In this document: positions 22,987 through 35,617 of the stretch, piece after piece
Numbering within the stretch: position 1 is the stretch's first letter
How the letters are laid out: every line of letters begins with the position of its first letter
Source: Lindgomyces ingoldianus
Taxonomy: Eukaryota; Ascomycota; Dothideomycetes; Pleosporales; Lindgomycetaceae
Reading direction: 5' to 3'
Assembly: GCF_010093535.1 (NCBI RefSeq)
Contig: NW_022985224.1
Span: forward strand, 122,291 to 186,290
Length of the DNA: 64,000 bases
The notes under the pieces: generated by a model
The model's database searches: none
Told to the model about the DNA's origin: nothing
What the model saw: the letters and a program-made list of their open reading frames with translations, nothing else
Translations under genes and position numbers: made by a program

Positions 22987-23776
22987 GCGGCTATGTGGGG
23001 CACCATGCGATGACTTCAGTTGGTATACCCGGTGAATGATATGAAGGCACGAAGGATATAATGAATGGACGGGAATGCATGGCGATACCAAGGTTTTTTG
23101 GCTTCTTTCTCTCCTGAGGGCGCCGGGAGTGGATCATCCTTTTACAGATAGACCACTCCTTTCTTTTTTTTTTCTTTTCTATTTTTTTTTTCATAGGACT
23201 AAAACCGTTTATTTTCATACCAAGTATTTTCAAGAATGCTCTTCACTTTGGCATGACATGCCATATTATGTGGATGATGAAGGTGGGGAAGTGCTTAGTC
23301 AGCGCATTAGCGGCTCGTGATGCTCGATCTGACTCGATCGGTTCCTGGGTCCCCAGGAAGCTTGGAGCGTGGCGCAACGACATCTTCATGACGACACAGC
23401 AAAACACCATCACTCCTTCTGCCTAGCCGTTGCACACACCCCTTTCCATCCTGTTTGCTTGCTTTATTAAATTTTGCAGGCTGCTGATATCTTCACACTA
23501 AAAACCCACCCCCCCCCCCCCTTTCTTCTCTTAAGAACAAGTCGTCACCAACTGCCCGCCACGTCGACAACCTCTTGTCATCGGATGAACTTTGCGCGCA
23601 CTTCGGCAGCACCTCCTCTCTTTACAGTTGTGTCCTTCATCAATACCTGGTTTTAGCGTGGACTTCGAATCTACACGACAAGTGCGCTGTTACTGAGTGA
23701 TCGGTCATCCCCGTCTGCGTTGGGCCAACATCGCCCGATCCTGCGAAGTGCCGCCTGGCGGCATCGAGAGGCCACG
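22987..23776. promoter_or_regulatory. intergenic region upstream of NCR1
   Basis: About 790 bp between the KAP123 stop and the NCR1 start. T-rich tracts lie at 23160-23190 and a C run near 23510-23521. The pyrimidine-rich stretch before 23777 is typical of a fungal promoter and 5' leader. Confidence 0.5.
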
Positions 23777-26700
23777 ATGAAATGCTTAGGAAGAGGGTGG
23801 AGAGTCCTCACAGCTGGCCTGCTCTCTATCCTCGTTGGCTCGGCTCTCGCTGATCCCGATTTGACAACAAAGCACGAGAAGGGAAGGTGCGCGATACGGG
23901 GTCATTGCGGGAAGCAGGGCTTCTTCGGGTCGGACCTGCCATGTCCGGATAATGGGCTAGCAGAGAAACCAGATAAGGAAACGAAGAAGAAATTAGTCGA
24001 TATATGCGGCAATAAGTGGTCCGATTCGGATGTGTGCTGCAACGAAGAGCAGATTGATGCTCTCCAGTCAAACCTCAACAAGGCAACGCCTATTATTAAC
24101 GCTTGTCCGGCTTGCAAAGAGAATTTCTACAATCTATTCTGCACATTTACTTGCTCTCCCGATCAATCGCTATTCATCAACGTCACGGCAACGGTGCCAA
24201 AGGGAACCAAAGATCTCGTCACCGAGGTGGATCATCTCGTGTCCAACGAATATGGCTCTGAGTTCTACAGTAGCTGCAAGGATGTCAAGTTTGGAGCCAC
24301 AAATGGGAATGCCATGGATTTCATAGGTGGTGGTGCGAAGAACTTCACGCAGTTTTTGAAGTTTCTTGGAGACAAGAAGCTGTTGGGAAGCCCATTCCAG
24401 ATGAACTTTCCCCGACCAAATCGGACTGAATTCCCTGATATGGTTCCAATGAACAAGACTGTCTACCCCTGCAACACCACCGAGGAGAAGTATCGATGCG
24501 CGTGTTTAGACTGTGGAGGATCTTGCGCCAAGCCTTTGGACGTCCCCGAGGCCAAACAGTGCTATGTTGGACTATTACCATGTCTATCCTTCGCCGTAAT
24601 CATCGTATATTCCGTCTTTCTTGGGCTGCTATGCGTTGCGGTAGCTGGACATGTAGCGTACCAGAGACACTCAAAGCACAAGAATGAACGACTACGGCTT
24701 CTACAGGATATAGAACCGAGTGACGATGAGGATGAAGGCGATATCGTTCACAACGTCGGTATGTTGGATCGGCCAACCAAACACTACTTTGTCAACACCT
24801 GGTGCGACCGATCTTTTAGCCGGCTAGGATATGTCTGTGCTAGATTCCCGATTATCACCATCATGACTAGCATTCTGATTGTCGTGTTGATGAGCCTGGG
24901 CTGGATACGATTCCAGGTCGAGCGGGACCCTGTTCGGTTGTGGGTGGCTCCTGACTCAGCCGCTGCGCAAGAAAAGACTTTCTTTGACGAGAAGTTTGGC
25001 CCATTCTTCCGCGCCGAACAAGTTTTTCTTGTCAATGACACGGGGAAGGAGCCCGGCCCAGTCCTTAGCTACGATACCCTGAGGTGGTGGTTCGATGTCG
25101 AAAGCGTTGTACAGCGCCTCAAGTCTCTCGATGGCGGAGTGACTTTGGATGATGTCTGCTTCAAACCCGTTGGAGATGCTTGCGTTGTTCAATCTGTGTC
25201 CGGATACTTCGAAGGAGACTTTAGCCGTGTCGATCCCCACGGCTGGAAAGATGATCTTGTAGATTGTGTCGATAACCCTTCTTCATGTCTGCCAACTTTC
25301 CAGCAACCGCTGGATCCGAGTCTTCTCTTTGGCGGTGTAAACAAGAGCGTCCTCGACGCTGAAGCCCTCATCATTACATGGGTCGTCAACAACCACCCGG
25401 AGGGCACACCGGAGTTTGGGCGCGCTATGGCCTGGGAAGAAAGCTTGAAGAATTACTTACTTGTCGTGCAAGACGAGGCCCAAGAACGCGGGCTGAGATT
25501 GAGTTTCAACACAGAAGAAAGCCTTGAGCAGGAGTTGAATAAGAGCACCAACACCGACGCAAAAATTGTCGTGGTGAGCTACGTGATCATGTTCCTTTAC
25601 GCATCGCTCTCGCTCGGCTCTACCACCCTCACAACTCGGTCGATTCTTCGTAACCCGGCGAATGCGCTCGTACAGTCGAAATTCATGCTCGGCGTAGCCG
25701 GTATTCTGATCGTGCTCATGTCCGTCTCTGCTTCTGTTGGGCTCTTCTCGGCTGCCGGCGTCAAAGTCACTCTCATCATTGCCGAAGTCATTCCGTTCCT
25801 GGTGTTGGCTGTCGGCGTCGACAATATCTTCCTCATTGTCCATGAGTTCGAGCGAGTCAATATCAGTCACCCCGAAGGTTCCATTCCAGAGCGTGTCGCT
25901 CGAGCGCTTGGGCGCATGGGTCCATCAATCCTTCTCTCCGCCACCACTGAAACCGTAGCTTTTGCTCTGGGATGCGCCGTCGGTATGCCTGCGGTCCGGA
26001 ACTTTGCTGCATATGCCGCCGGAGCTGTCTTCATCAACGCTATCCTCCAAGTCACGATGTTCGTTGCTGTTCTCGCTCTCAATCAATACCGTGTTGAGAA
26101 CAACCGAGCAGACTGTTTCCCATGCGTTAGAGTTCGACGAGCGGATTCAAGCTACCTGAACGGCGGCATGGGCCACGGTGCTGGTGAAGAGGGTGGATTG
26201 CAGCGGTTCATCCGCAAGACGTACGCCCCAGCTATACTGGGTAAGAAAGCCAAGGTCGGCATTATTGCAGTCTTCTTTGGAATCTTCACTGCTGGCCTTG
26301 CACTGTTCCCGAAGGTTGAGCTTGGTCTGGATCAAAGGGTTGCAATACCCAGTGACTCGTATCTAATTCCGTACTTTAACGATCTTTACGATTACTTCGA
26401 TGCTGGACCTCCAGTGTATTTCGTCACCAAGGAGCTGAACGTCACCCGAAGAGAAGCGCAGCAAGAACTATGTGGACGTTTCGCAACATGCCGTCAGGAT
26501 TCTCTAGCGAACATTGTCGAGATGGAACGGAAGCGACCTGAGATATCATACATCGCAACTTCCGCAGCAAATTGGCTTGATGACTTCTTCTACTGGCTCA
26601 ACCCAGAAAACACCAAATGCTGCGTAGATGAGCACGGTGCGCCATGTTTTGCAAACCGCGATCCACCGTGGAACTTCACACTCTCCGGCATGCCCGAAGG

Positions 26701-27734
26701 CCAAGAATTCTTCCAATATCTAACTCGATGGATTGAAGCGCCAACGACAGAAGACTGTCCTTTAGGCGGCGCCGCCGCATATTCTAACGCCATCGTCCTC
26801 GACGAAACACATCTCACAATCCCAGCATCTCATTTCCGAACCTCCCACACCCCGCTCCGCTCCCAGAAAGACTTTATCTCCGCCTACAAAGCCGCTCGTC
26901 GCATCGCCAACGAGATATCTAAAGATGTTGGAACGGAAGTCTTCCCGTACTCCAAATTCTACGTCTTCTTCGATCAATACACAACTATTGTGCGTCTTGC
27001 AGCTGCGCTCATCGGCTCCGCCCTTGCTGCCACGCTCGTCGTAACAACAATCCTTCTCGGCTCGCTACAAACAGCGCTCGTCGTGACCCTCGTTGTCGCT
27101 ATGACAGTTTCCGCAATCATCGGTTCCATGGCGATACTCGGTGTCTCACTCAATGCTCTCACGCTTGTTAATTTGATTATCTGCGTGGGTATTAGTGTGG
27201 AATTTACGGCCCATATAGCACGTGCATATACTTTTCCGAGCAGGGTGACGATGGAAAAGGCGCCGAGACAAAGGTTTCGCGGTAGGGATGCGAGGAGTTG
27301 GGCGAGTATGGTGAATGTGGCGGCGAGTGTAGTCAGTGGGATTATGGTTACGAAGGTACTTGGGGTGGGTGTGTTGGCGTTTACGAGGAGTAAGGTATGT
27401 TATCCTGTCTATTCGTCCCTTCTCTACTCAATCTCCCCCCCCCTTCATTCGCTTCATTCCCTCTGGGGATCCTTCTAGTCGTTATTTATAAGGGCCTATG
27501 CTGACATCTCTGACCCAGATATTCGAAATATACTACTTCCGCGTCTGGCTCTCGCTCGTCATCTGGGCGTCCACGCACTCCCTGATCTTGCTCCCGGTCC
27601 TGCTCAGCCTTGTAGGTGGGAGAGGGTATGTGGATCCGGAGAGTGAGGGTGGGTTGGAGCAGGATCTGAGGAGTAGGCAGTATCCAGCACTGTTGGGTGG
27701 GGATGATGAGGAGGAGTATGATAGTGATGATTAG
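23777..27734 (+). CDS. NCR1: Niemann-Pick C1-related sterol transporter
   Basis: Predicted 1277-residue Ncr1/NPC1 protein, which moves sterols out of the vacuole or late endosome. Exons 23777-27394 and 27519-27734 around a 124-nt intron (AGTAAG|GTATGT ... ACCCAG|ATA) that rejoins the last membrane helices. The Met at 23777 was chosen over 23720 because it leaves a clean signal peptide (VLTAGLLSILVGSALA). In order: a Cys-rich N-terminal sterol-binding domain (CAIRGHCG, DVCCNEEQ, CPACKENFYNLFCTFTCSPDQS); the first helix about 290; a luminal domain; a sterol-sensing domain with VIPFLVLAVGVDNIFLIVHEFER (about 690-715 region); a second luminal domain (DAGPPVYFV); and a C-terminal RND-type helix block. 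The tail is acidic (EEEYDSDD). Length is near that of other filamentous-fungal homologues. Confidence 0.95.
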
Positions 27735-28616
27735 TAGGGGTTTGTTGGAGAAAGGGGGAGAGGGATTGGGACTGTATTAGTATAAGTATAGCAACTCGGC
27801 ATAGAATGTTACATCATTGTTCTGAATGTCGTGTAAACACTGCTTGTTTCTCATGTGTGCGCAGCTTCCTCGTCTTGGTTTCACCTCCTGAAACCCGTGC
27901 TTCTTTTAGGTTACTTCTTCTCCTGTTGGATGTGGTTTTGTCCTTCGTTTTCTAATTCTGCTAATCTCGGCGCTAAGAGGCTTGATCTGAGAAACATTTC
28001 CAGACTCCTTCCTACAATATAATTCCTGTCCTGCCACTCCTGTCTTAATTTCTCCAAAAGTTGAGGTTGAGGTTGTTGAGGCTATAAGCCTACCTTAATT
28101 TTGCTTTATCGCGAGTATTACCCTAGCGAGCTTGAGCGACAGTAAAGATTGTGAACTATAGCAACTTAACTGTAGGGTAGCCCTATACCAAGGATCCTCT
28201 TTTCTAAACAGCAGGCTCAGTGTACTGCCTTTCAGATGACAAAGTGAGTGTGTAAGCAAATGAAAACTTGCTCCCTCTATATTTGGTATAGGATGTTACT
28301 TCAAACCTAGGGGATGGAAGACGCTACTTCCTAAAAAGACCAGCGGTGGAAGACATAGTGCAAAGGATCCACACCATGCAGCATAGCTAGAAAGAAACGT
28401 TACAAAATGGAAGGAAGTTTATAGAGGAATTCACGAGAGAAGTTGTGTGATGGGGGTTTGACATAGTGCTCCTGTATGAAGACCTGAGAGGCTTTGAGGT
28501 AATGCGTTGCATCTTTATATTAGCTTGGGGTAGAAGATAGAGGGATGAGAAGAACGGTTGGAGGGAATTAAAGTATGCATTATGAATTCGGTGCATGGGA
28601 AGCATCCAATAAAGCG
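27735..28616. other. convergent intergenic region, no gene
   Basis: About 880 bp between two convergent genes (NCR1 and the zinc-finger gene). No supportable ORF or repeat seen. Confidence 0.5.
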
Positions 28617-29435
28617 TCACACCCGGTATCTCGCTCCGAGATTCTCAGGACTCTCGTCACGGCCTGGTTCTCGATGCTTCCTCTTTAGATGTCGTAGAAG
28701 GTTGTCTTTCCTCGTGAATGTTTTCTCGCATCTTCCAAACGGACATAATAACGTCTTTGTCTTTGCATGGCGGGCTTGTACATGCCGTTCCAGGTCAGTC
28801 TTCAGTCCGAATGGGCGTTGATTGCAGCCAGCTACTTCGCATGTGAATCTTCGGTTGTGGCGTCGGTCGAAATGCTTCCTAAGGTTTATTTCATCAGTCA
28901 AGATCTTGCTAAATTGAGGAGCATGTATCAGGAGATTTCGGATGGCGGCGGATAGGGGCAGATGGTTTACTAACTTGCGTTGATACTCCTTACTGAAGTT
29001 GACGTTGCATACCGAACATGGGAATGGAAGGTTGTTGCATGTGGGAGATGTAGGTGATGCAGTTGACGGCAGAGTATTAGGCTCCTCTAGCAACACCGAT
29101 TCGTCTGTGGATGGTATTGAAGAGGTAGGCAAATCTGCAGATGGCGCTTGGTCCGGCTGATATCGTTCGTCAGCTTCGGAGAGATTCAAGGACGATTGAT
29201 CCTCTGAATGTGTGGCGCCATCTAGTGAAAGTTCCCGTGGAAGTTCCGTTTCTAGTACGATCTTTTGATGGGAGTGAATGAATGGCGCAAATATTACTGG
29301 ATTTAGATCTTTTTCATAAACAAATGGTGAGTCATAATAAACTGAAACGTATTTCCCTATCTGTAGACCTGGGATCGTGTTTAGGTGAGCGGGAATGAGG
29401 ACCCAAAAGAGGCCGCGGCGATACGAGTATCGCCT
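28617..29435 (-). CDS. C2H2 zinc-finger protein, 5' end unresolved
   Basis: Protein with three C2H2 fingers at its C-terminus, likely DNA- or RNA-binding. Exons 28617-28878 and 28975 to about 29435 around a 96-nt intron. The splice is strongly supported: it joins CSVCNVNFSKEYQRK to KHFDRRH, creating a correct C-x2-C-x12-H-x4-H finger. The second finger is RFTCEVAGC...HVQARH and the third LLCPFGRC...HLKRKH. Upstream is a Ser/Pro/Glu-rich linker. The frame stays open to about 29435 but has no ATG, so the true start lies in an upstream exon; a pyrimidine-rich acceptor (CTGTCGCTAG) ends near 29436. The 5' exon could include part of the kinase-like stretch at 29780-29905. Alternatively the gene is 5'-truncated. 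Confidence 0.6.
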   Translation of the reverse strand, partial: RRYSYRRGLFWVLIPAHLNTIPGLQIGKYVSVYYDSPFVYEKDLNPVIFAPFIHSHQKIVLETELPRELSLDGATHSEDQSSLNLSEADERYQPDQAPSADLPTSSIPSTDESVLLEEPNTLPSTASPTSPTCNNLPFPCSVCNVNFSKEYQRKLVNHLPLSAAIRNLLIHAPQFSKILTDEINLRKHFDRRHNRRFTCEVAGCNQRPFGLKTDLERHVQARHAKTKTLLCPFGRCEKTFTRKDNLLRHLKRKHREPGRDESPENLGARYRV

Positions 29436-30130
29436 AGCCTAGCGACAGAGAGATAGTAGGAGAAACCTCAACAATAACAAGAGAGCGACAGCAATGCTCC
29501 TACAAGGGTCGAGCTTGAACCCCAGGGACAACCCAAGGACACGTCGCTTACAAAGCGCGGGTCTGGGGCGTCCTTGAGGGCAGGGTATTGAGAAGTGGAC
29601 TGGTAGATTAAAGCTGAGACAAGCGGAGAGGCAAGGATGCTTCAAGAGACATATGGAGAGAGACTTCCCCAGGGTGAAGTCCCCCTGTGGGGAAGGCGGA
29701 TGGGGAGGGAAAGGGAAAGGTGCACCGAGGCAGATATTTATGTATGCGAAATCTGGGAGGCAGACCATGAGCTTTAGACAATCCTCCATTACAAGTGACA
29801 AGTCCTTGGTGCACGGATGACGTGGCTGCATGAACAAGGCGACGAATTGGAGAAGGTTATGGTGGCGAAGCCTGATATTAGCTGCAACCTCCCAACCCAC
29901 AGCCTTGGCAGAGGCAGACCATCAATAGTACATCCACTGTGGTTTCGTTTTGAACACCAACAGGTCTCAGACAGTACACAGCCCCGCCACGTTTGAGATC
30001 CGTGCAGTTCCCGAGTCATTCCAAGGTTTTAACAAGTCAGGCATGTGGCTGTCTGCCTCCCAGCGAGCTCCAGAGCTTCCAGGGTTAGACCCTCTAGTTC
30101 CGAGCTTCAAAATTTTGGCGCACAATGTAT
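29436..30130 (-). pseudogene. possible protein-kinase-like fragment
   Basis: On the minus strand at about 29780-29905 one frame reads EVAANIRLRHHNLLQFVALF and then KDLSLVMEDC, which matches the pattern of a protein-kinase C-helix, strand 4 and hinge. A lysine-containing VFKTK lies shortly before, in the same frame but beyond a stop. No catalytic loop (HRD) or DFG motif follows; the frame runs into low-complexity sequence. A GTAAGC donor and pyrimidine-rich acceptor further down suggest this could be a 5' exon of the zinc-finger gene. It is either part of a multi-exon gene I cannot assemble or a kinase relic. Confidence 0.3.
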
Positions 30131-31691
30131 GAGGAACCCAACTTTATTGGGACAACTTCGAAAGAGGATTTGCGTTATGCTTCCCAATATACCGGAGCAC
30201 TTCCTATAAAAAAAATAGTCTTCAAACAAAATCAGAATTGCTGATACCGGTCTTGAAGCACTTTGAGAAAGAGATATCATATATCTTGAAATTAAGGCTC
30301 AATCCCAAGCTAGGGGATCTAACATCGGTAGCTAGGGAGGGAGTAGGGGTGGGTGGGAGGCAGACCGGAGCTAGGAACTTTGTTTTATGAACAAATTACA
30401 ATGTGTTATTGGATTTGGCTGAGAATGCCATTCGTCCATTTAGAGCCCTACAAAGTATCCAACGGGAGCCTCTCCCGAAACGACCTGCGCCACACGAAAT
30501 GACCTGCCTCCCACAAAACAACCTACCTCCAGCAATAGGACCCGCCTCCAGAGAAATAATACTCAACCACCGGCCTTCCAGCTGTTAACCGCAACAGCAA
30601 AACTCCAACAACTAGCTTAATAAGACAAAATGGTCGTCGTCTTCACCAATTCCACATCCTTCCCTAATTCCCCCCCTTCTCGCGTCTGCCAAACCAGCAA
30701 CCCCCGGAAGCACTCATTTTCAACCTCTTGGCTATAATATTCGCTGCCACCTCCGTCGCCGTATCGGTTCTCCACCTTAGATTGAAGATGCAAAGCCGGA
30801 GTCGAGGGAAAAGAGCCAGTGATGAAGAAGCAGGGACCATTTTGGTGTCGTATGTTCGGACCCGCCAAGGTGAGGAGTGTTCTTCACAGCTGCCGAGAGA
30901 GGCTAAACCGATAGTGATAGAAGAAAATGAGGAAGAAGGAGAGCTAGGAGCACACAGGAATGGAGACAGAGAGGTGGAACCAAGAAATAAGTCTCGAGGA
31001 TAAGGGGATGGGGAAGATGGAACCTAAAGAGCTTTGTGATGGAAGATTGTAAAAATGTTTTGTTACCTAAAATATATGCACGCTTCGTTGTATTATGAGA
31101 GCCGTAAGACCCCCAGCATTTTGTTCGAACGCCAAATGCATTTCCATCACAGCAAGTGAGAGCAAGGCAAGACAAGAAGAAATGACCAACAAACGATCTG
31201 AAGCACTGACATAATTGTCAACTCCCGTGAATACGCTGAAACACGAGGTGTATATGCTCCTAATCCTCCAAACAGGCAGTGATCGATACTTGAAAGCGTG
31301 ATGTCCAACACTGAATTGCCAAAAACATGGATTCCTTAGATAAAAATCCTGCTAGCATAGCTGGGATATAAGCCGCACCTACTTTTTGCCATTTCTTGAA
31401 TCATTAGTCATTTGCGGTGCAGTTGCCGACTGCACGATAGCATAAATAACTTAGTTCAGTCAGCCAGTCTAGCTCGTGCCACTCTACGAGCAAGGGAGGA
31501 GGAGTGCATGAAATAATCCTCTTATGCTCCTCGGGGGTAATTGAGCGTGATGAGGCTGAACCCGATCCACTGTCACGGTAGACAAGCAAAGGTAGAAGGT
31601 CCAGGAAGTCTTGGGCTTGGGTTTTCGAATTGAAGATTGGAGCTTCGACTCCGCTACGAACGAACGCACACATATCTGTAGATCGCTTCGC
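30131..31691. other. gene-poor intergenic region
   Basis: 1.56 kb with no well-supported gene. A minus-strand frame of 89 codons at 31404-31673 (starting near MCAFVRSGVEAP) has fairly normal composition and lies just downstream of the hypothetical gene at 31692. It could be an extra terminal exon of that gene or chance. Confidence 0.35.
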
Positions 31692-33293
31692 CTATGCATG
31701 AAGGAAATTACTCTCTTGCGCTAGGGTCTCGACCTTGGCAGACCGTGATGGTGCGAGGCATTGGGTTAATCTATCGTGGATAACGAGTTCGAATTGCGTA
31801 GTGCTACACGTAGTATTGCCGCAGATGCTACCGTGGGCTGCTGAGACTTCGCCGTCGATGGTGAGAGATCCGGTGAGAGACGCAGAAACCTTGTCACGAA
31901 GAAACAATTCGAATTCGGTCTCGCTAGGCCGGCTGGTCCTATACTGCTCCTTTCCTGTTAGTTCTTTCTGTGACTTCGTCATTGTGGAATTACAGGAGAC
32001 AATCCCCGGATCCCTGAGCAGAACTGGAGCTGCAGCCCTATTCCTAGAACCGGCCGCCAATGTCTCCGTTGCAGAGGGCTGGCTGTAAACAATCGCCGGA
32101 TCAGTCATGGAAGTCGGCACTTTGTCAAATTCTAAACCGCAATCGACCTGGCTGGCAACGTAATAACCGGTACTTTGCAGAGACTTGAGAATGCAATCAA
32201 TAGGATCGGACATTTCAACGGCCTGGCCCTTGCTGTACTGGTCCGTAGGATCCATGGCGGTATTGTGAAGATACAAGGAAGGGCCAAGCGGGTGCAAATC
32301 CTCTACTTCCAAATGCGGCTCAGTTGCATATGACTCACCCTTTGCAGCATCGCATGGAGGAGGTAGGGGTGAGGAGGTAGACACTGTGTACGTGGACGCA
32401 GAGCCGTCAGCGAATGCTGATTCCCCTAATCCAGAACCCCACGTGTCAAGAGCAAAGTCTTTGGGAAATAGCAGCAGCTCTGCCTCCCTGCGATCCACAT
32501 CGTTCACAGAATACCTCCTCCCAAGCCCAGTGCCGAAGCGAGGAAGGTTTCGAGCCCCCATTGGGTCGAGGAGTAGTTCCACGATGTGATGAATTGGAGT
32601 AGCTGAGAAAAGGGGGGAAGTGTGGTGTTGGGATAGATCCTCAGCCAACTCTGCCGGCTTTGATACCTCAAGGATACCTTGTGTGGGCTTGTCCTGGGTG
32701 ATACTACCGACGGTGTCTGAGGCCAACAAGATTATGTCCTGATCGGTGGGATCATTACCCGGCCCGGCTCTTACACCAGCGTGCGCAGTGGAGAGAGCTT
32801 GTATTTTAGAAGAGACCTTTCGAACCATATGCCGACGGGACCTGCTCTTCGATGGAAGCCAACCAGGGTGGTGCAGGCCATCTGGTCCATCCTTAGATGA
32901 GTTCCGAACTGCCACCTGATATGAAGTAGCGAGTTCTAGAGCAGAATTTGTTAGAGATTCTGTTTCCTTAGATCCGACACAGTGGCGTACCTTGAGTGAC
33001 CTTCGGTTTACGGAAGTCCCTCTCCTGGGCTCTACAATCGATATCCCTATCCTGGGTATCCTTGGTCTTCTTGTTCTCACGAGAGCGTGCCGCTTTGAAC
33101 TTGGTAGCCTGGTGGTCGAGTGAAGTGAGGCTGAATTGGAATGACGTAGCTGCATCGCCTTGCTTCGAGTCTATATTGAAAGATTCGTGAGCGACCTGGA
33201 TACTGGGTTGATTTTGTAGGGTGTACCTTTAACTTGCGATATGGCGGCCTTTGTAGCAGCTTTTACGGGTCCGGCGATCTTCTTGGAAGTCAT
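31692..33293 (-). CDS. hypothetical protein, no known domain
   Basis: Predicted 496-residue protein not recognised. Three exons: 33227-33293, 32991-33170 and 31692-32935, with introns of 56 and 55 nt. The unspliced long frame would start in a different frame; splicing moves the N-terminus into a frame reading MTSKKIAGPVKAATKAAISQ, then a Lys/Arg/Asp-rich stretch, which looks more like protein than the unspliced N-terminus. Both junctions have GT-AG ends, and the second intron contains a CTAAC branch-like site. The N-terminus is basic and helical, the rest is Ser/Thr/Pro-rich and probably disordered, with no membrane segment. Possibly a nuclear protein from its basic start (inference). Confidence 0.6.
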
Positions 33294-33816
33294 GTTAGTT
33301 AGGATAGGCTATATAATTGATTTGCATAGAAACAGTTGGTTGATGTTGCAGGATGTCAAGTTAGGTGCAGATAGGCGTAAGTGGGTTGTCGATAAAGACG
33401 GGGCGAGAGGGTGATGTGGCGAAGTGGGTTGATTTGGAAGCAGCGGGGGCTATAAATGAGGATTTGGATTCTGTTACTTAGAGAAACAAGTGCCAAGACC
33501 CAGCGATGGAGGGCGAGGCTAGCGTCACCTCTAGGCTGTTGTGGCCAAAAGCATCACCCGGGTGTGGTGACTGATATCTGCTACTCACCGGAGATTATCA
33601 TACTAGCGGGGCAGCAGGAATCGGCAATGGTAGTGAAAGAAATGCTGATATAAATGGAGTCACCACTTGAACTACAAGAGACTTTGGCGAAGAACAATGA
33701 TACGGGGGAGACGAAGGACTGATGTACCCAAACATTGAGAGTAATTGTGAGTATACAAAATTAAGAGAACAAACGCGAAGGAATGAAATTTCGTGCTCCA
33801 ACTGCTCATCAAGCTT
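33294..33816. other. intergenic region, no gene
   Basis: About 520 bp between the start of the hypothetical gene and the 3' end of gene B. No supportable ORF. It should hold the promoter of the hypothetical gene. Confidence 0.5.
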
Positions 33817-35244
33817 TCAGAAAGTCTCGCTCTCAGCAACAATATAGTCCTCCCAGCCCAAATCGAGGTCGCCCGAAGTTTTCACCAATGTGATCTTGTT
33901 CTCCTCAACGATCACATTATCAAAGTCTAGAATTGGCGGCTTCAAATTGACGACATAACCCTGCGCGCTGTTACCACCACCAGTCTACCCAAGGCTGTGG
34001 CTCAGGGGGGAAGGCATCCTGACCCGTCAGCACCCCTCCCCCTGAAGACCTTCACCAGAAATATTAGAGAGTTCCACTTACGAACAGAGTTTTTGATTTA
34101 GCTTTCTCTTTCCACTCCTCCTTCGATATGTCAAAAAGATGAGTCCAATCCTTGCCGGGCGAAGCGTAAATCTTTTGCCCAGTCGCGTGCTTCTTCTTCT
34201 TCTTCTTCATTCTCCTCGGTTGTTGCGATACGCGGATCTTGAAGCCGCGGTCGCGGAGTCCGTAGACCAAATCTCCAAGATTGGCAAGGAATGGGTGGAG
34301 GACATACCGAACACCTGTGCAGACGACGAACTCGATTTCGCAACTGTTCTTATTCTTGACCAGAGACAGTTTCTGGAGAGCTGCACTCTTGTTAAGCTTT
34401 GCCCCATACGTGTCTTGGGTGGTGTCGTTTGAACTTTGAGCAGGACCTTCGCCGAATCCCGAACCATCCCAGTTCCAGTCGCTTACGATCGTCAAATCCG
34501 GAAGCGAGACCTTCAGCTTCCGAATCAAGTCGCCTGGTACATTGTCCATCTGGAAGATATCTAGGGTAAGAAAGTTTTCTATGTCTGCTGAATCGCTTAT
34601 GCTGAATACATTTCTTTTGTAGAAAGCCTCCGTAATTTCACTAGCAACGGCAATACCAAGATAGGCAGGGGAAACAAGCCGCTGGTGGGATTTCCTGATA
34701 TCAGCGACGCGGTCCACGTAATTCAATGGAATAGGATCATCGCTCCAGCTTCCCCAGCCGCCCCAAGGGTCGACGTCCGTGACGCTCTTGATATCGACGG
34801 GCTCGGGTGACACGACAAGTTCTTCGTAGATGATGTCGCGCAACTCTCGTGGTAGAAGTTTGTACAGCTGTTCACCAAAGCAACATCCCCAGGCCTTTGA
34901 GTACGTATCAGCTTCTGTGAGCAACTCCCTTCAGATGATTAGTATATCGAATATGAAAGATTGTGATGGCATACTCCTCTATCGGCTTGTATTCTTTCAA
35001 GAGACGCAACGCATCTTGGCGAAGCTTTTCTCGCTGGCGTTCAATTTGGAGCTTTCTTTCGCCATATTAGAAGCTATGAATCCTAAAGATGTAAAGGCCG
35101 TCAAAACTCACTGCTCGTTGATGCAGCGCAGCCTGCTCTGCAGCCTACAGACAGTTCAGCCCATGTTGGATGTGTGAGTTGCACTGCATACTCCTCAAGA
35201 CGCCTGCGTGAGCTTTCAGCATGATGGAATTGTTCAGTACGCAT
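33817..35244 (-). CDS. F-box-like hypothetical protein (paralogue B)
   Basis: Predicted 393-residue protein, paralogue of gene A at 3733-4821. Five exons: 35192-35244, 35112-35144, 34975-35055, 34082-34928 and 33817-33984; introns 47, 56, 46 and 97 nt, all GT-AG and all in frame. The first three exons give a Gln/Arg/Glu-rich coiled coil (MRTEQFHHAESSRRRLEE, then KLQIERQREKLRQDALRLLK). The fourth starts with LLPRELRDIIYEELVV, the F-box-like motif, then a region sharing NSCE and surrounding positions with gene A, and a Lys run (KKKKKK). The last exon adds an acidic tail (LDLGWEDYIVAESETF). F-box-like proteins can recruit substrates to SCF ubiquitin ligases; that role is only inferred. Confidence 0.68.
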
Positions 35245-35617
35245 GACAAGCTATTATACGGTTGCTGTGAGGATGCTCGATGCGGACGATAATGGCTGGA
35301 AGGATGAGCGTTGTTCAAGGGCAAATCGACGCTAGCGCCAAACTTGATGTAGCGCTCGGGCCACTTCCGGAAATAGATCCTGGGAATCAGTCTAACAGGC
35401 ACGTGTCAGAAGCCTGGTTCGCTGAACCAAATTCAATTGTCATTTTTCTATTTCATCAACGTCTAAGAATTCCATTGACACTTGTTTCAAATGTCAATGC
35501 AGCTGAGCACAATACGTCTCGTACCTCCATAGCATGCCAGCAGGAAAATAGTCTATGGGTTCATTCTAAGGATATATACTGTGAGGAGTTAACTCACTGC
35601 GTAGGGTCCTACACACC

